Shown here: piece by piece, positions 54,960 to 64,000 of the stretch | Position numbering within the stretch: position 1 is the stretch's first letter | How the letters are laid out: each line of letters begins with the position of its first letter | Assembly (NCBI RefSeq): GCF_006974105.1 | Contig: NZ_CP036282.1 | Location: 2,170,001 to 2,234,000 of the forward strand | DNA: 64,000 bases | Reading direction: 5' to 3' | From: Rhodoferax aquaticus | GTDB taxonomy: Bacteria > Pseudomonadota > Gammaproteobacteria > Burkholderiales > Burkholderiaceae_C | Made by a program: the position numbers and the translations under genes | The notes under the pieces: generated by a model | What the model was told of the DNA's origin: nothing | Seen by the model: only the letters and a program-made list of their open reading frames with translations | Database searches by the model: none

Positions 54960-57034
54960 GAAAAAGTGTTTTCTAGAGGCAATGGAGAGGATGCTAAATG
55001 CTTGGGCCAACGAAGCTGCTGAAACTCTCTGTGTAGAGTTGCGAGTGTCGCGGTGGTGGCCCTATCTTTGCTTGGACTGTAGCGCCAGCGCTCAAGCTTC
55101 AGCAGCCAGGCTGACACAGCGTGAAGTTCGGTGCTTAGAGCACGCTGTGTATGGGGGGGCTGATCGGCCATGCGCTGCAGTATCTCGGCGATCTGACGCG
55201 GGGCCGCTTGTGGCGGAAGTATGAGCCCGGCTTTAGTCAAGCGCTGATGGGCCCTGCTCAGCAAGCGAAGCCAAGGGTCTTGACGGTGGCGGTCCCACAG
55301 TGTCCAAAGAGCGCCCCCGCTGCTGGCTAAAACAAGCAATGCAATCAGCACGTAACTCAAGTCTTCCCAGCTCGGAGACTCGAAGCCTAAGTTCTTCAGC
55401 AGATTGAGTTGTTTGGCTTGGGAGTAATTCAGCACCCACTGGTTCCATCGGTTGTTGGTGGCCTCCCAGAAAGCGCGCAAGTTCACCACAAAGCTGGGGC
55501 TCACCCGGCTGAGCGCTTGCCCCAATGCACTTTGGGGTATTTCAAGCCTTTGCAAACTACCGGTGCGCCCAGGCGCGACGGCCGAAGTAGGGTCTACGCG
55601 CACCCAGCCTTTAGCGCCCATCCAGACCTCGGCCCATGCGTGGGCATCACTCTGGCGCACGGTCCAAAACCCGTCGACCGCATTCAACTCGCCGCCCTGA
55701 TAGCCGGTTACCACTCGGGCTGGGACGTCTAGCGCTCGCATCAACACCACAAACGAGGACGCAATGTGTTCGCAAAAGCCTTCACGTTTATCAAACCAGA
55801 ACTCATCGGCGGAGTGCTGCCCAAACACACCAGGTTCTAAAGTGTAGGTATAGCCTTGGGTGCGCAGCCGCTGCATGCCAGCTTCTACCCAGGTGGCTGC
55901 ATCCGCCCGCGAGTATTGCGGGTCACGGCGCATTTCGTCGGCCAGTTGCTGGGTACGTGGGTTAAATCCAGATGGCAGCGTCAGGTTTTCCCCGAGTGAC
56001 TGATTCGCTGGGTTCCCAGCCAAGGTGTAGTTGGTAAAACTCGTTGCCTTGTAGCGCACGATGTCTGAGATAGGGGCATCGGCCAACCATTGCATGGTCT
56101 GGGTTTGAAAAAGGCTATAGCCTTTGAGGCTGGGCGATTCGGGCGTAGCATCTAGAACCAGCACCCAAGGGCGGTTGTTGCCTTCGAGCGTAACTTCGTA
56201 ACGTATGGGGTCGCCGCTTGTTTCAATGGGTGCACTAGTCCCCGCGGCTTGGCTCACTGCTCTGCGCGCTGGAGACCAGTTTCGGCCATCAAAAGCGCTG
56301 AACACAGGGCCACGAAAATACAAGCTGCTTTGGCGCGGGGGCCTACCTTCAAACTTGATGCGCATGGCCACGCTACTGTCCAGCGCAAGGCTCGCAATCG
56401 TCCCAACTTGCATAGTCCCGCTTAAACCACTGCGACCTGCCATAGCATCAGATGGCACCCCCCACAGGGGCGCGATGCGCGGAAACAGCATGAACAGCAC
56501 GATCATGATCGGAGCACCCAGCAAGGCCATCCAAGCTGCCGTTCGCGCGGCATGGGTTAAAGGCGGCTTGCCCACAGGCATGTGGCTATTCACTAAGGCG
56601 GTGAGTAGGCCCAAAAGAGCCACCAGCATGGACAAGGCCGTGAGCAGACTTTGGGAATAGAAAAAGTTGCTGAGTAGGGCAAAGAAGCCCAAGAAGAAAA
56701 TCACAAAAGCGTCTCGTCGGGCGCGCATCTCAAGGGTCTTGAGTGCCAAAAGCACTATGACAAACGTGACTCCTGCGTCACGCCCAAGCAGCGTCTTAAA
56801 GCTGAAATAGGTGCCAGCAGTGGCAAGTGCCAAGGCGGCAAACAACCACCACCGAGAAGGCATCGGGCTGCCTCGCAAAGCAATGACGCCTCTCCAGACC
56901 AAGAGTGAGGCCGTCATGCCGCTGCACCACAGCGGCAGGTTGTCTATTTGCGGGGCAATCGTCCACGCAATAACCAAGAGCAAGAACAAAGTGTCACGTG
57001 CATCACGTGGAAGTGTTTTCAGTGTGAGCCACAT
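54956..57034 (-). CDS. tgpA: TgpA-type membrane transglutaminase
   Basis: The ~692-aa inner-membrane protein has six or more N-terminal helices (about 10-190, DUF3488), a periplasmic transglutaminase-like domain with the catalytic Cys in EFWFDKREGFCEHIASSFV, then His in QSDAHAWAEVW and Asp in VRVDPT, and a further helix and a C-terminal cytoplasmic domain (DUF4129). ATG 57034 with AGGTG upstream is preferred to GTG 57043. It follows DUF58 and MoxR, the standard order. Confidence 0.92.
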   Translation of the reverse strand: MWLTLKTLPRDARDTLFLLLVIAWTIAPQIDNLPLWCSGMTASLLVWRGVIALRGSPMPSRWWLFAALALATAGTYFSFKTLLGRDAGVTFVIVLLALKTLEMRARRDAFVIFFLGFFALLSNFFYSQSLLTALSMLVALLGLLTALVNSHMPVGKPPLTHAARTAAWMALLGAPIMIVLFMLFPRIAPLWGVPSDAMAGRSGLSGTMQVGTIASLALDSSVAMRIKFEGRPPRQSSLYFRGPVFSAFDGRNWSPARRAVSQAAGTSAPIETSGDPIRYEVTLEGNNRPWVLVLDATPESPSLKGYSLFQTQTMQWLADAPISDIVRYKATSFTNYTLAGNPANQSLGENLTLPSGFNPRTQQLADEMRRDPQYSRADAATWVEAGMQRLRTQGYTYTLEPGVFGQHSADEFWFDKREGFCEHIASSFVVLMRALDVPARVVTGYQGGELNAVDGFWTVRQSDAHAWAEVWMGAKGWVRVDPTSAVAPGRTGSLQRLEIPQSALGQALSRVSPSFVVNLRAFWEATNNRWNQWVLNYSQAKQLNLLKNLGFESPSWEDLSYVLIALLVLASSGGALWTLWDRHRQDPWLRLLSRAHQRLTKAGLILPPQAAPRQIAEILQRMADQPPHTQRALSTELHAVSAWLLKLERWRYSPSKDRATTATLATLHREFQQLRWPKHLASSPLPLENTFS

Positions 57035-57043
57035 GGTACGCAC

Positions 57044-58036
57044 CTAAAACAGAGCCAGTGCTTGCAGGCAATGGCGCTTGTGCGCTTCGCCAGAGCCCGG
57101 TGCAATTTCGAGACCATGTAAGCGCAAGCCGTAGTGCAGCCCCTGCCGTTCTGCCATCAGCACCCACGCGCATAACCTTGAAAGACTTTGCTCCGGTTGA
57201 CCAGCATGGCCAGATCCTGCCTGAGCTAGGTCGAGCCAGAGTTCAAAACGCGGCACCTGCTGCGCATCCCTGCTCACCAGCTCGTCCGCCTTGGCGGCCT
57301 TTTTCCAGACGACCAGTTTGAGCGGATCACCACGGCGGTAGGGGCGCACGCCATCAAACTCTCCCGTGTGTTGGCGTTGAAGACTTGCGGCGCCGCCAGC
57401 GCGCGGTTCGCCCGGTGGCAGGGGAGGTGGGTGCGCTTCGGGCTTGGGGTAGACCAGCACCTGTGCGGCAGGCCGCCACACGGTCCAGACGCGGAAAGTG
57501 CCCAAGGGGTAACGCGTCTCTGCGGTCAGCGGGGGAACGCGGTACTGTCCCCGTTGTACTGGTTGAAACGCCACTTGCACTTTGGTACTGCCTTGGGCAG
57601 GAACATCCGCCCAACTCCAATGCTGAGTTCCTAGTACTGCCAAGCCAATACCATAGCGAATACTGCGGCTTGGGCTTACCAAGTTGATGCCAATTGTTGC
57701 GTTGTCGCCCGCGAAACATGCGTCAGGCGCTATTAAATTCATAGTCAAGCCACGCAATGTGCCGTGGCACACGTGGATGCCCACCACCGCGCAGCCCATG
57801 AGCAAAAAGGTCAGCACGTAACCTAAATTGAGTTGGTAGTTGATGCTGGCAAGCAGCAAGGTCATCACCGTTAAGCCTAGCATCAGCCCAGGTCGGGTGG
57901 GCAGGATGTAGACGTTGCGCTGGGTCAGTGTGGTTGTGTCTCGCAAGGGCAGGCGTGACTGCCACCAGGCTTGAAAACGCTTGCGAATAGCGGCTACCGG
58001 GTGCAGCCATTCACGTGCCTGCATACGCAGGGTCAT
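57044..58036 (-). CDS. DUF58 domain protein
   Basis: The 330-aa protein has two membrane helices (about 50-90) and a DUF58 region (QHTGEFDGVRPYRRGDPLKLVVWKKAAK matches the YRxGDxxRxIxWxxxA signature). Its ATG overlaps the MoxR stop as ATGA. Function is thought to depend on the MoxR ATPase. Confidence 0.92.
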   Translation of the reverse strand: MTLRMQAREWLHPVAAIRKRFQAWWQSRLPLRDTTTLTQRNVYILPTRPGLMLGLTVMTLLLASINYQLNLGYVLTFLLMGCAVVGIHVCHGTLRGLTMNLIAPDACFAGDNATIGINLVSPSRSIRYGIGLAVLGTQHWSWADVPAQGSTKVQVAFQPVQRGQYRVPPLTAETRYPLGTFRVWTVWRPAAQVLVYPKPEAHPPPLPPGEPRAGGAASLQRQHTGEFDGVRPYRRGDPLKLVVWKKAAKADELVSRDAQQVPRFELWLDLAQAGSGHAGQPEQSLSRLCAWVLMAERQGLHYGLRLHGLEIAPGSGEAHKRHCLQALALF

Positions 58037-58953
58037 GGCAAGGGCACAGCCAACAACATAGCGCGCACCTGCTCATTAGCGCCTCTGCCAGCATCTCCCA
58101 CGGGTACCAAGCGATGGGCTACGGTTTGCGGGAGTACGGCTTGCACATCGTCGGGTGCGACATAGTCGCGACCACTGAGCAGGGCCTGGGCCTTGGCTGC
58201 CCGAACCACGGCGATGCCAGCGCGTGGACTCAAGCCCTGTAAAAACCATTGCCCATTGCGGGTGGCCGCAATGAGGTCTTGCACATAGTCCAGCAGGGGG
58301 TCCGCTGCATGCACACTGAGAACCAAGGCCTGAAGCGCGTGTAACTCCGCCACTGTTAGCAACGCGGGCAGCTGGTCCACCGCGGCACGGCGATCGCTGC
58401 CATTCAAGAGTTGGCGTTCAGCCGCTCTGTCAGGGTAGCCCAAAGAAATTCGCATCAAGAATCTGTCTAGCTGGGACTCCGGCAGTGCGTAGGTGCCCAG
58501 TTGGTCTAAGGGGTTTTGGGTGGCAATGACAAAGAAAGGCTCGGGCAGGGCGCGGGTTTCCCCTTCAATGGTGACCTGCTTTTCTTCCATGGCCTCCAAG
58601 AGCGCGCTCTGTGTTTTTGGGCTAGCGCGGTTGATTTCGTCAGCCAGCAACACCTGGGCAAACAAGGGTCCCGCGTGAAACACAAACGCTTCTTTGCCTC
58701 GCTCGTAAATAGACACGCCAGAAAGATCGCTGGGCATGAGGTCGGAGGTGAACTGCACCCGCGAAAACTGCAAGCCAAAAGTGCGCGCCAAGGCATGGGC
58801 CAAAGTGGTTTTTCCTACGCCGGGTACATCATCAATCAGCAGGTGCCCACCAGCCAGTAAACAGGCGACGCAGTCTTGAACTTGCGAGGGTTTTCCGACA
58901 ATCACCGTGTTAAGCTGATTGAGTAACGATTTAAGCTTGTGTTGTGCATCCAT
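58033..58953 (-). CDS. MoxR family AAA+ ATPase
   Basis: The 306-aa ATPase has Walker A PGVGKTT, Walker B VLLADEINRASPKTQSALLEAM and sensor 1 IATQNPLDQLGTYALPESQLDRF. MoxR proteins act as chaperone-like ATPases that mature partner proteins; here the partners are DUF58 and TgpA. It heads a five-gene minus-strand operon. Confidence 0.95.
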   Translation of the reverse strand: MDAQHKLKSLLNQLNTVIVGKPSQVQDCVACLLAGGHLLIDDVPGVGKTTLAHALARTFGLQFSRVQFTSDLMPSDLSGVSIYERGKEAFVFHAGPLFAQVLLADEINRASPKTQSALLEAMEEKQVTIEGETRALPEPFFVIATQNPLDQLGTYALPESQLDRFLMRISLGYPDRAAERQLLNGSDRRAAVDQLPALLTVAELHALQALVLSVHAADPLLDYVQDLIAATRNGQWFLQGLSPRAGIAVVRAAKAQALLSGRDYVAPDDVQAVLPQTVAHRLVPVGDAGRGANEQVRAMLLAVPLP

Positions 58954-58991
58954 AGCATGACGTTAACCGAAAATTTTGAAGCGTGAGGGCA

Positions 58992-59948
58992 ATGGTGAAT
59001 ACAACCGGATACTTTTTCCACCGAGATTGCCACAAACATGAAATGGGTGTAGGTCACCCCGAGTGCCCCGAGCGCTTGGACGCTATTGAAGACCATTTGC
59101 TGGCTTGCGGTGTTGCTGACGCCCTGGACCGACGCGAGGCCCCTCAGGCACCATTGGCCGACTTAGAGTTGGCCCACGGACGCATGCACATTGCCTCCTT
59201 GCGGGGACTGTCTGACAACTTGCGTGACGACATCAACGCGGGTGGCCCCACGCATGCCCAGGTGGACCCCGATACCTGTATCAATGTGCACACATGGGAT
59301 GCCGCATTGCGGGCTGCGGGGGCGGCGATTGCGGCAACCGATGCGGTCATGGCGGGCGAAATGGAGAACGCTTTTTGCGCCGTGCGTCCCCCGGGTCACC
59401 ACGCTTGTCATGACAAGGCCATGGGCTTTTGCTTTTTCAACAACGTGGCAGTGGCCGCGCGATACGCCTTGGAGCGCCACAGTTTGCGACGCGTTGCGAT
59501 TGTGGACTTTGATGTGCACCATGGCAACGGCACGGAGGACATCGTGGCGGGTGACCAGCGTATCTTGATGCTGAGTTTTTTCCAGCATCCGTTTTACCCA
59601 GAAGGGGGCTCCTTGTCTAAGGCCAGCAACTTGGTGAATGTACCGGTGCCTGCTTACACCAAGGGCGATGCTGTGCGCAGCCTGATTGAGTCGCAATGGT
59701 TGCCGCGCTTAGAGGCTTACCGGCCTGAGATGATTTTTATCAGTGCGGGTTTTGATGCCCACCGCGAAGACGATTTGGGCCAAATGGGACTGGTGGAAAA
59801 AGACTACACCTGGATTACCCAACGCATCAAAGAGGTGGCTCAGCGCCATGCGCAAGGGCGCATCGTCTCTTGCCTTGAGGGCGGGTACAACCTCCATGCA
59901 TTGGCCCGCAGCGTCGAAGCCCATGTCAGGGCTTTGGCTGACATCTGA
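58992..59948 (+). CDS. histone deacetylase-like amidohydrolase
   Basis: The 318-aa arginase-fold zinc hydrolase resembles HDAH/AcuC. Features include FFHRDCHKHEMGVGHPECPERL, RPPGHHACHDKAMGFCFFNNVAVAA split over residues 130-155, VDFDVHHGNGTEDI with zinc ligands Asp and His, and FISAGFDAHREDDLG with the third ligand. Substrates in bacteria include acetylpolyamines and acetylated proteins. ATG 58992 or GTG 58983 are alternatives. It is divergent from MoxR with only ~38 bp between starts. Confidence 0.92.
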   Translation: MVNTTGYFFHRDCHKHEMGVGHPECPERLDAIEDHLLACGVADALDRREAPQAPLADLELAHGRMHIASLRGLSDNLRDDINAGGPTHAQVDPDTCINVHTWDAALRAAGAAIAATDAVMAGEMENAFCAVRPPGHHACHDKAMGFCFFNNVAVAARYALERHSLRRVAIVDFDVHHGNGTEDIVAGDQRILMLSFFQHPFYPEGGSLSKASNLVNVPVPAYTKGDAVRSLIESQWLPRLEAYRPEMIFISAGFDAHREDDLGQMGLVEKDYTWITQRIKEVAQRHAQGRIVSCLEGGYNLHALARSVEAHVRALADI

Positions 59949-60006
59949 GCCGTCTATCCTCTTAACCCTGCGCTTAACTTGTACTTGGCCTTCAGGCCCG
60001 TGACCG

Positions 60007-61287
60007 ATGGCTTTAGCTAAAACCCTTTCCTCTCCGATGCCGATAGACGATTTCCAAGGCTGGCTCAGTGCCTTTACTGAACCCACCGTGCTCATCGAGC
60101 TCGCGGTGATTGCCGTGTGTGCCAGCTTGGCCTGGGCTTTGGTGCATGTGTTGCGCAAAGCGTTTGGCATGCGCGACACACCTTCTATATGGTTTGGCAA
60201 GCGCTTGGTCGATGGCGTGCTGTTTCCTTTGGTACTACTCTGTCTTGGGTTTGTGGCGCGCACGGTGCTTGGCAATTACGTGGGACTCGCAGTTTTCAAG
60301 GTGGCCATGCCGGTACTCGTTGCCTTGCTGGCGATTCGGGTCGGTGTCAAAGTCTTGCAGGTAGCGTTCGCCAATGCACCGTGGGTGAGGGTCTTTGAGC
60401 AAACCATTTCCTGGGCCGCATGGTTGGGGATGGTGTTGTGGGTCAGTGGCTTGTTGCCCGTGATGCTCAACGAGTTGGACCAGATCAGTTGGAAGGTCGG
60501 CACCTCCAACCTCACAGCCCGCACCATGTTAGAGGGACTGCTTACTGCTGGCTTGGTGCTATTGATCACCTTGTGGATCTCTTCTGCCATTGAGTCGCGA
60601 TTGTTGCGTTCCGCCACAGGGGGGGAGTTGTCCCTGCGCAAGGCCGTGAGCAACGCCACTCGGGCCTTGCTCATGTTTTTGGGTCTGCTTTTGGCTTTGT
60701 CGGCAGTGGGTATTGACCTAACCGCCTTGTCGGTCCTTGGCGGTGCCCTAGGGGTTGGTATTGGCTTTGGTTTGCAAAAACTGGCTGCCAACTATGTGAG
60801 TGGCTTCGTCATTTTGGCTGAGCGCAGCATGCGCATTGGCGACAACGTGCGGGTCGACAACTTTGAAGGTGCCATCACCGAAATCAATGCGCGCTACACC
60901 GTGGTGCGCTCGCCCACAGGCCGTGAGTCCATCGTCCCCAATGAAATGCTGATTACCAGCCGCGTGGAAAACATGACCTTGGCAGATACCCGCTTGCACC
61001 AGTCCACCACGATCACGGTGGGCTATGACAGTGATGTGGACGAGGTCATTGCCTTGTTGGTGCAAGCCGCGCTCGACCAAAGCCGTGTGCTGCGTGACCC
61101 GGCACCCAATGCGACGCTCAACGCCTTTGGTGCGCACGGCTTGGAGTTTTCTCTGTCCTACTGGCTCAGCGACATCGAGAACGGGCAGGGCAATCTGAGG
61201 TCGGACGTTAACCTTGCCATATTGAAGTCCATGCGGCTGAAAAACATTGAAATCCCGTACCCACAGCAAGTGGTTCACACGCGATAA
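60007..61287 (+). CDS. MscS-family mechanosensitive channel
   Basis: The 426-aa membrane protein has about six helices and the MscS core GVGIGFGLQKLAANYVSG, followed by the beta-domain IGDNVRVDNFEGAITEINARYTVVRSPTGRESIVPN. It probably releases solutes upon osmotic down-shock. It has more N-terminal helices than E. coli MscS (286 aa), as in YjeP/YbdG-like forms. No SD of note. Confidence 0.93.
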   Translation: MALAKTLSSPMPIDDFQGWLSAFTEPTVLIELAVIAVCASLAWALVHVLRKAFGMRDTPSIWFGKRLVDGVLFPLVLLCLGFVARTVLGNYVGLAVFKVAMPVLVALLAIRVGVKVLQVAFANAPWVRVFEQTISWAAWLGMVLWVSGLLPVMLNELDQISWKVGTSNLTARTMLEGLLTAGLVLLITLWISSAIESRLLRSATGGELSLRKAVSNATRALLMFLGLLLALSAVGIDLTALSVLGGALGVGIGFGLQKLAANYVSGFVILAERSMRIGDNVRVDNFEGAITEINARYTVVRSPTGRESIVPNEMLITSRVENMTLADTRLHQSTTITVGYDSDVDEVIALLVQAALDQSRVLRDPAPNATLNAFGAHGLEFSLSYWLSDIENGQGNLRSDVNLAILKSMRLKNIEIPYPQQVVHTR

Positions 61288-61325
61288 ACGGGAGAGCGTT
61301 ACTCTGTCCCATTTACAAAGGCACC

Positions 61326-63383
61326 ATGTTTTCACAACGCACTGCCCCTGATTTAGCCGAGTTACTGGAGGGCTTAGACCCGCAGGCCGACTTGGTCCAC
61401 CGCCATTTGTGGTTGATTTCCCTCATGGACTGGATTCGGGGCGACCACGCGTCCTCTGCGTCAGCTGCCGCGCGCGTAGACATGTTGTTGGACCTGTTGG
61501 ATGCACGCCCCGCCACGCGCGAGCGGCTGCAGCAATGGTGGGCAGCGTTTATTGCTTCGGTGGACGGCGCTACGTTATTGGCTGACTATGGTTTTGCCTC
61601 GCGCAATGCCTTTGTCAGTGAGCTCGTAGAGCGCTTGCACCGCAAGCTGTTGCCTGCCTCGCCTGACACGGCAGATGCTTGCGAGCTTTTCGCCTTGCTC
61701 ATGCCCAGCCCGCTCGATGCCCGCTGGTTGCAAGACCTAGACCCCGAAACCGTGGATCGCTTGGCCAAACTTCTCACGGTGTCGGTGGGGGCATCTGCCA
61801 CAGCGAGCGCATCATTGCAAGCGATTGCGCCCGCGAATGCGCTGGACGCAGCGCAGCGACAACAGCCGCTAACCCATTGGCAAACGGTGTTGCTGGAAGC
61901 CATCACCATCAGTACCAGCCAAATTCGCGCAGCCGGTTTGTCACCGGAAATACGCTTGCGCCTGAGTCCTGCTGCGCGCAGCGAAAGCCCTTTTCACCAA
62001 CTGGCCAGCAGCTTTGAGGCCTTGTGTGCCACATGGATGAAAAAGCGCTGGGTGGATGACGAGGTCTTGGCTGCTGCCAGTGTCTTCAGGCTGCAGTTAG
62101 CTGCTTGCAGCCATGCAGCCGCGTCGGTGTATCCGCATTTGGATGAACATGGCATCTCCATGGACTTGGTGTTTCGCTTGCGCCAGTTGCGCGAGCGAGT
62201 GCTGCGCATCCACACCTTGGTGGACTGTTTGCTCAGTGACACTGCGCCCAGCAAGACCGCCTTGCTTTTCTCGCATTTGGCCAGCGTAGGCCAAGAGCAG
62301 CGCAGCATTGGCGCGCTGGTGTCTGCCAATTCATCCTTGTTGGCGGCCAAGGTGGCGGAGCGCAGCTCTGAGACGGGCGAGCACTACATTACCCGCAACC
62401 GCGCGGAATACATGGGCATGCTCGGCAATGCAGCCGGAGGCGGGGCCTTGACGGCCGTCACCACTGCCTTGAAATTTGGCGTGATGGCGCTGGGCTTGTC
62501 AGCATTTTGGTATGGGTTTTGGTCGGGCCTGCTGTATGCCATGAGCTTTGTGGTGATTCAGCTTTTGCACTACACCTTGGCCACCAAGCAGCCTGCCATG
62601 ACGGCACCCGCTATGGCGGCCAAGCTCAAAGACATGCATGCGCCGCATGCGATGGACGACTTTGTGCAAGAGGTGAGCCACCTCGTGCGCTCGCAGGTGG
62701 CTGCTGTGATTGGAAACGTGGCGGTGGTGTTCCCCGTAGTCTTGTTGATTTCCTGGGGCATGCAATGGTGGCAGGGTGTACCCCTCATTACCGATGCGCA
62801 AGCGCACTATGTGCTGCATTCATTGACGTTGCTAGGGCCATCGGCCTTGTTTGCGGCGTTTACGGGCGTTTTGCTGTTTGCCAGCAGCATCATTGCCGGT
62901 TGGGTAGAGAACTGGTTTGTGTTGCACAGGCTGGATTCGGCCATGCGCTACAACCCCAAGATCACGCGCTTTTTAGGACCTGCGCGGACTGACCGCTGGG
63001 CGCAGTTTATGCGTACTCACATTTCGGGTTTTGCGTCCAACATCTCACTCGGGTTTATGTTGGGCTTGGTGCCTGCCATTTTGGCGTTTCTGGGGCCAGC
63101 CTTGGATGCGCGCCATGTCACGCTGTCCACGGGGCAGCTGGCAGCAGCCTGCGCAAGCTTGGGCTGGGATGTGCTGCGCAGCCCTGACCTGTGGTGGGCT
63201 GTTGCCGCCATTCCCGTCATTGGTGTTTTGAACCTGGGGGTGAGCTTTTACCTTGCGTTTCGGGTTGCACTGCAGGCGCACAACGTGGGCAGTACCGAGC
63301 GTGGCCACATTTACAGCGCTATTTGGGCCCGTTTGCGCGAAGCCCCTTTGAGTTTCTTCTGGCCTGCCAAGGACGCGGCCTGA
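61326..63383 (+). CDS. gcr-type 'site-specific recombinase' family membrane protein
   Basis: The 685-aa protein belongs by appearance to the family named after Neisseria gcr. The N-terminal ~340 residues are soluble helical; the second half has about six membrane segments (ALKFGVMALGLSAFWYGFW; AVIGNVAVVFPVVLLISW; ALFAAFTGVLLFASSIIAG; GFMLGLVPAILAFLG; and a final FYLAF). RAEYMGMLGNAAGGGALTAV looks like the family core. No tyrosine or serine recombinase motif is visible, so the name is doubtful. An SD AAAGG precedes the ATG. Confidence 0.85.
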   Translation: MFSQRTAPDLAELLEGLDPQADLVHRHLWLISLMDWIRGDHASSASAAARVDMLLDLLDARPATRERLQQWWAAFIASVDGATLLADYGFASRNAFVSELVERLHRKLLPASPDTADACELFALLMPSPLDARWLQDLDPETVDRLAKLLTVSVGASATASASLQAIAPANALDAAQRQQPLTHWQTVLLEAITISTSQIRAAGLSPEIRLRLSPAARSESPFHQLASSFEALCATWMKKRWVDDEVLAAASVFRLQLAACSHAAASVYPHLDEHGISMDLVFRLRQLRERVLRIHTLVDCLLSDTAPSKTALLFSHLASVGQEQRSIGALVSANSSLLAAKVAERSSETGEHYITRNRAEYMGMLGNAAGGGALTAVTTALKFGVMALGLSAFWYGFWSGLLYAMSFVVIQLLHYTLATKQPAMTAPAMAAKLKDMHAPHAMDDFVQEVSHLVRSQVAAVIGNVAVVFPVVLLISWGMQWWQGVPLITDAQAHYVLHSLTLLGPSALFAAFTGVLLFASSIIAGWVENWFVLHRLDSAMRYNPKITRFLGPARTDRWAQFMRTHISGFASNISLGFMLGLVPAILAFLGPALDARHVTLSTGQLAAACASLGWDVLRSPDLWWAVAAIPVIGVLNLGVSFYLAFRVALQAHNVGSTERGHIYSAIWARLREAPLSFFWPAKDAA

Positions 63384-63402
63384 ACCTTTGCGGAGATGGA
63401 CG

Positions 63403-64000
63403 ATGACAGCGTATGCGCCACCTAACAGCTCAGGGATGTTGAGCATGGCCCGCAAGGCCACCGGTGCGTGGTCACTGCCCTTGCTTCTTCTCTTGGCACT
63501 TGGCATGCCTGCCTTGGCCAATGAGGGTGGCCCACGGGTCAAAGTACTCCCAGTGGGCACAGTACAAGTGTCATCCGCAGACCTGCCTGCCATGGAGCCC
63601 ACTAAGACTGCACAGCCCGCCACGTCTTCACAACATGGGTCTCAAACTGCCAAGGGGCACGCGAGCCCAGATACCGGCGGCCGCACCGCTAACCCATTAC
63701 TGCCGGACATGGGTGTTGCAAGCGTGCCGGCAGCGCAGCAAGCGCAAGCCACGCTTAGCTACTTCAACCGGCCCGTTTTCGTATTCAAAGGCAGCTTGTT
63801 TGGTGTGTCTGCCGCTGACCGCGCACGCCGCGCGCACCTGCGCTTGCAAGAGCTGATGGACCTGCCGGGTCCTTTGTTGGTGACGCAAACGGCCCACCCC
63901 ATCGGCGTGATGGTGCAAATTGACGGGGCTACTGCCTTCATCGTCACGCCGCAAGACCTCGATGTACTGGAGCAAGAGAGTTTGGACGTTGCGGCCAAGC
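63403..64000 (+). CDS. large MscS-type mechanosensitive channel, 5' part only
   Basis: The frame stays open to the window edge, giving 199 residues. ATG 63403 has GGAG upstream and lies 19 bp after the previous stop. A signal peptide (about residues 22-40, SLPLLLLLALGMPALANEG) is followed by a low-complexity Pro/Ala/Ser/Thr linker and then RPVFVFKGSLFGVSAADRARRA, a segment I associate with the periplasmic domain of large MscS-family proteins. The channel core lies beyond the window, so the family call is tentative. Confidence 0.65.
   Translation, partial: MTAYAPPNSSGMLSMARKATGAWSLPLLLLLALGMPALANEGGPRVKVLPVGTVQVSSADLPAMEPTKTAQPATSSQHGSQTAKGHASPDTGGRTANPLLPDMGVASVPAAQQAQATLSYFNRPVFVFKGSLFGVSAADRARRAHLRLQELMDLPGPLLVTQTAHPIGVMVQIDGATAFIVTPQDLDVLEQESLDVAAK

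Overview
The window reads as a continuous stretch of chromosome from a beta-proteobacterium. The gene set (alaS, dnaE, SlyX, GluQ, TrhO, a gcr-type membrane protein, the MoxR/DUF58/TgpA cluster), the protein sequences and a moderate GC content suggest the family Comamonadaceae (Rhodoferax, Curvibacter or Limnohabitans type). This placement is inferred from family resemblance, not from a search. I saw no rRNA, tRNA, CRISPR array, transposase, integrase or phage gene.

Layout. 1-3342: the 3' end of a two-partner-secretion exoprotein gene (tpsA), a perfect 18-bp hairpin, and its outer-membrane transporter (tpsB). 3385-5010: a VOC/glyoxalase-like protein and a small exported zinc protease. 5012-12853: a dense signalling island. 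It has six minus-strand genes, mostly joined by ATGA overlaps or very short gaps: a PAS/ATPase protein lacking the kinase histidine, a CheY-like regulator, an orphan PhnD-type binding protein, a membrane PAS kinase, an H-NOX nitric-oxide sensor, and a cytoplasmic kinase carrying the H-NOX-associated (HNOBA) domain. Facing them is an HTH-receiver fusion whose stop codon shares a TTAA with the last kinase. The two kinases carry nearly the same catalytic module. This is my best candidate for an undescribed system: one output circuit read out from a cytoplasmic NO signal and a periplasmic ligand.

12962-25000: housekeeping and stress genes (DUF4870, alaS, thioredoxin-like, fpr, dinG, slyX, a 7TM-DISM hybrid kinase, an RluA-type pseudouridine synthase, trmB, an SMR transporter). 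25136-31523: gluQ, a renalase-like flavoprotein, then a LysR regulator divergent from a redox cluster (pirin, DoxX, flavodoxin-like, OsmC, pirin). 31566-38396: trhO, an unknown protein, dnaE, an EamA exporter and an acyltransferase. 38440-44800: a PAS/GGDEF cyclase and a polar amino-acid ABC importer that includes an AstE/AspA-type deacylase. 45081-52354: YgiQ-type radical SAM protein, LysR regulator, comEC with a terminator-like hairpin inside its 3' end, and an HDOD protein. 52382-58953: a five-gene envelope operon (MoxR, DUF58, TgpA, MltB, DUF2628/SPOR). 58992-64000: a histone-deacetylase-like amidohydrolase, an MscS channel, a gcr-family membrane protein, and the start of a second large MscS-type channel running off the end.

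The theme is sensing. Beyond the island there is a hybrid kinase, a diguanylate cyclase, an HDOD protein and two LysR regulators, as expected of a free-living freshwater or soil bacterium adjusting to redox and nutrient changes.
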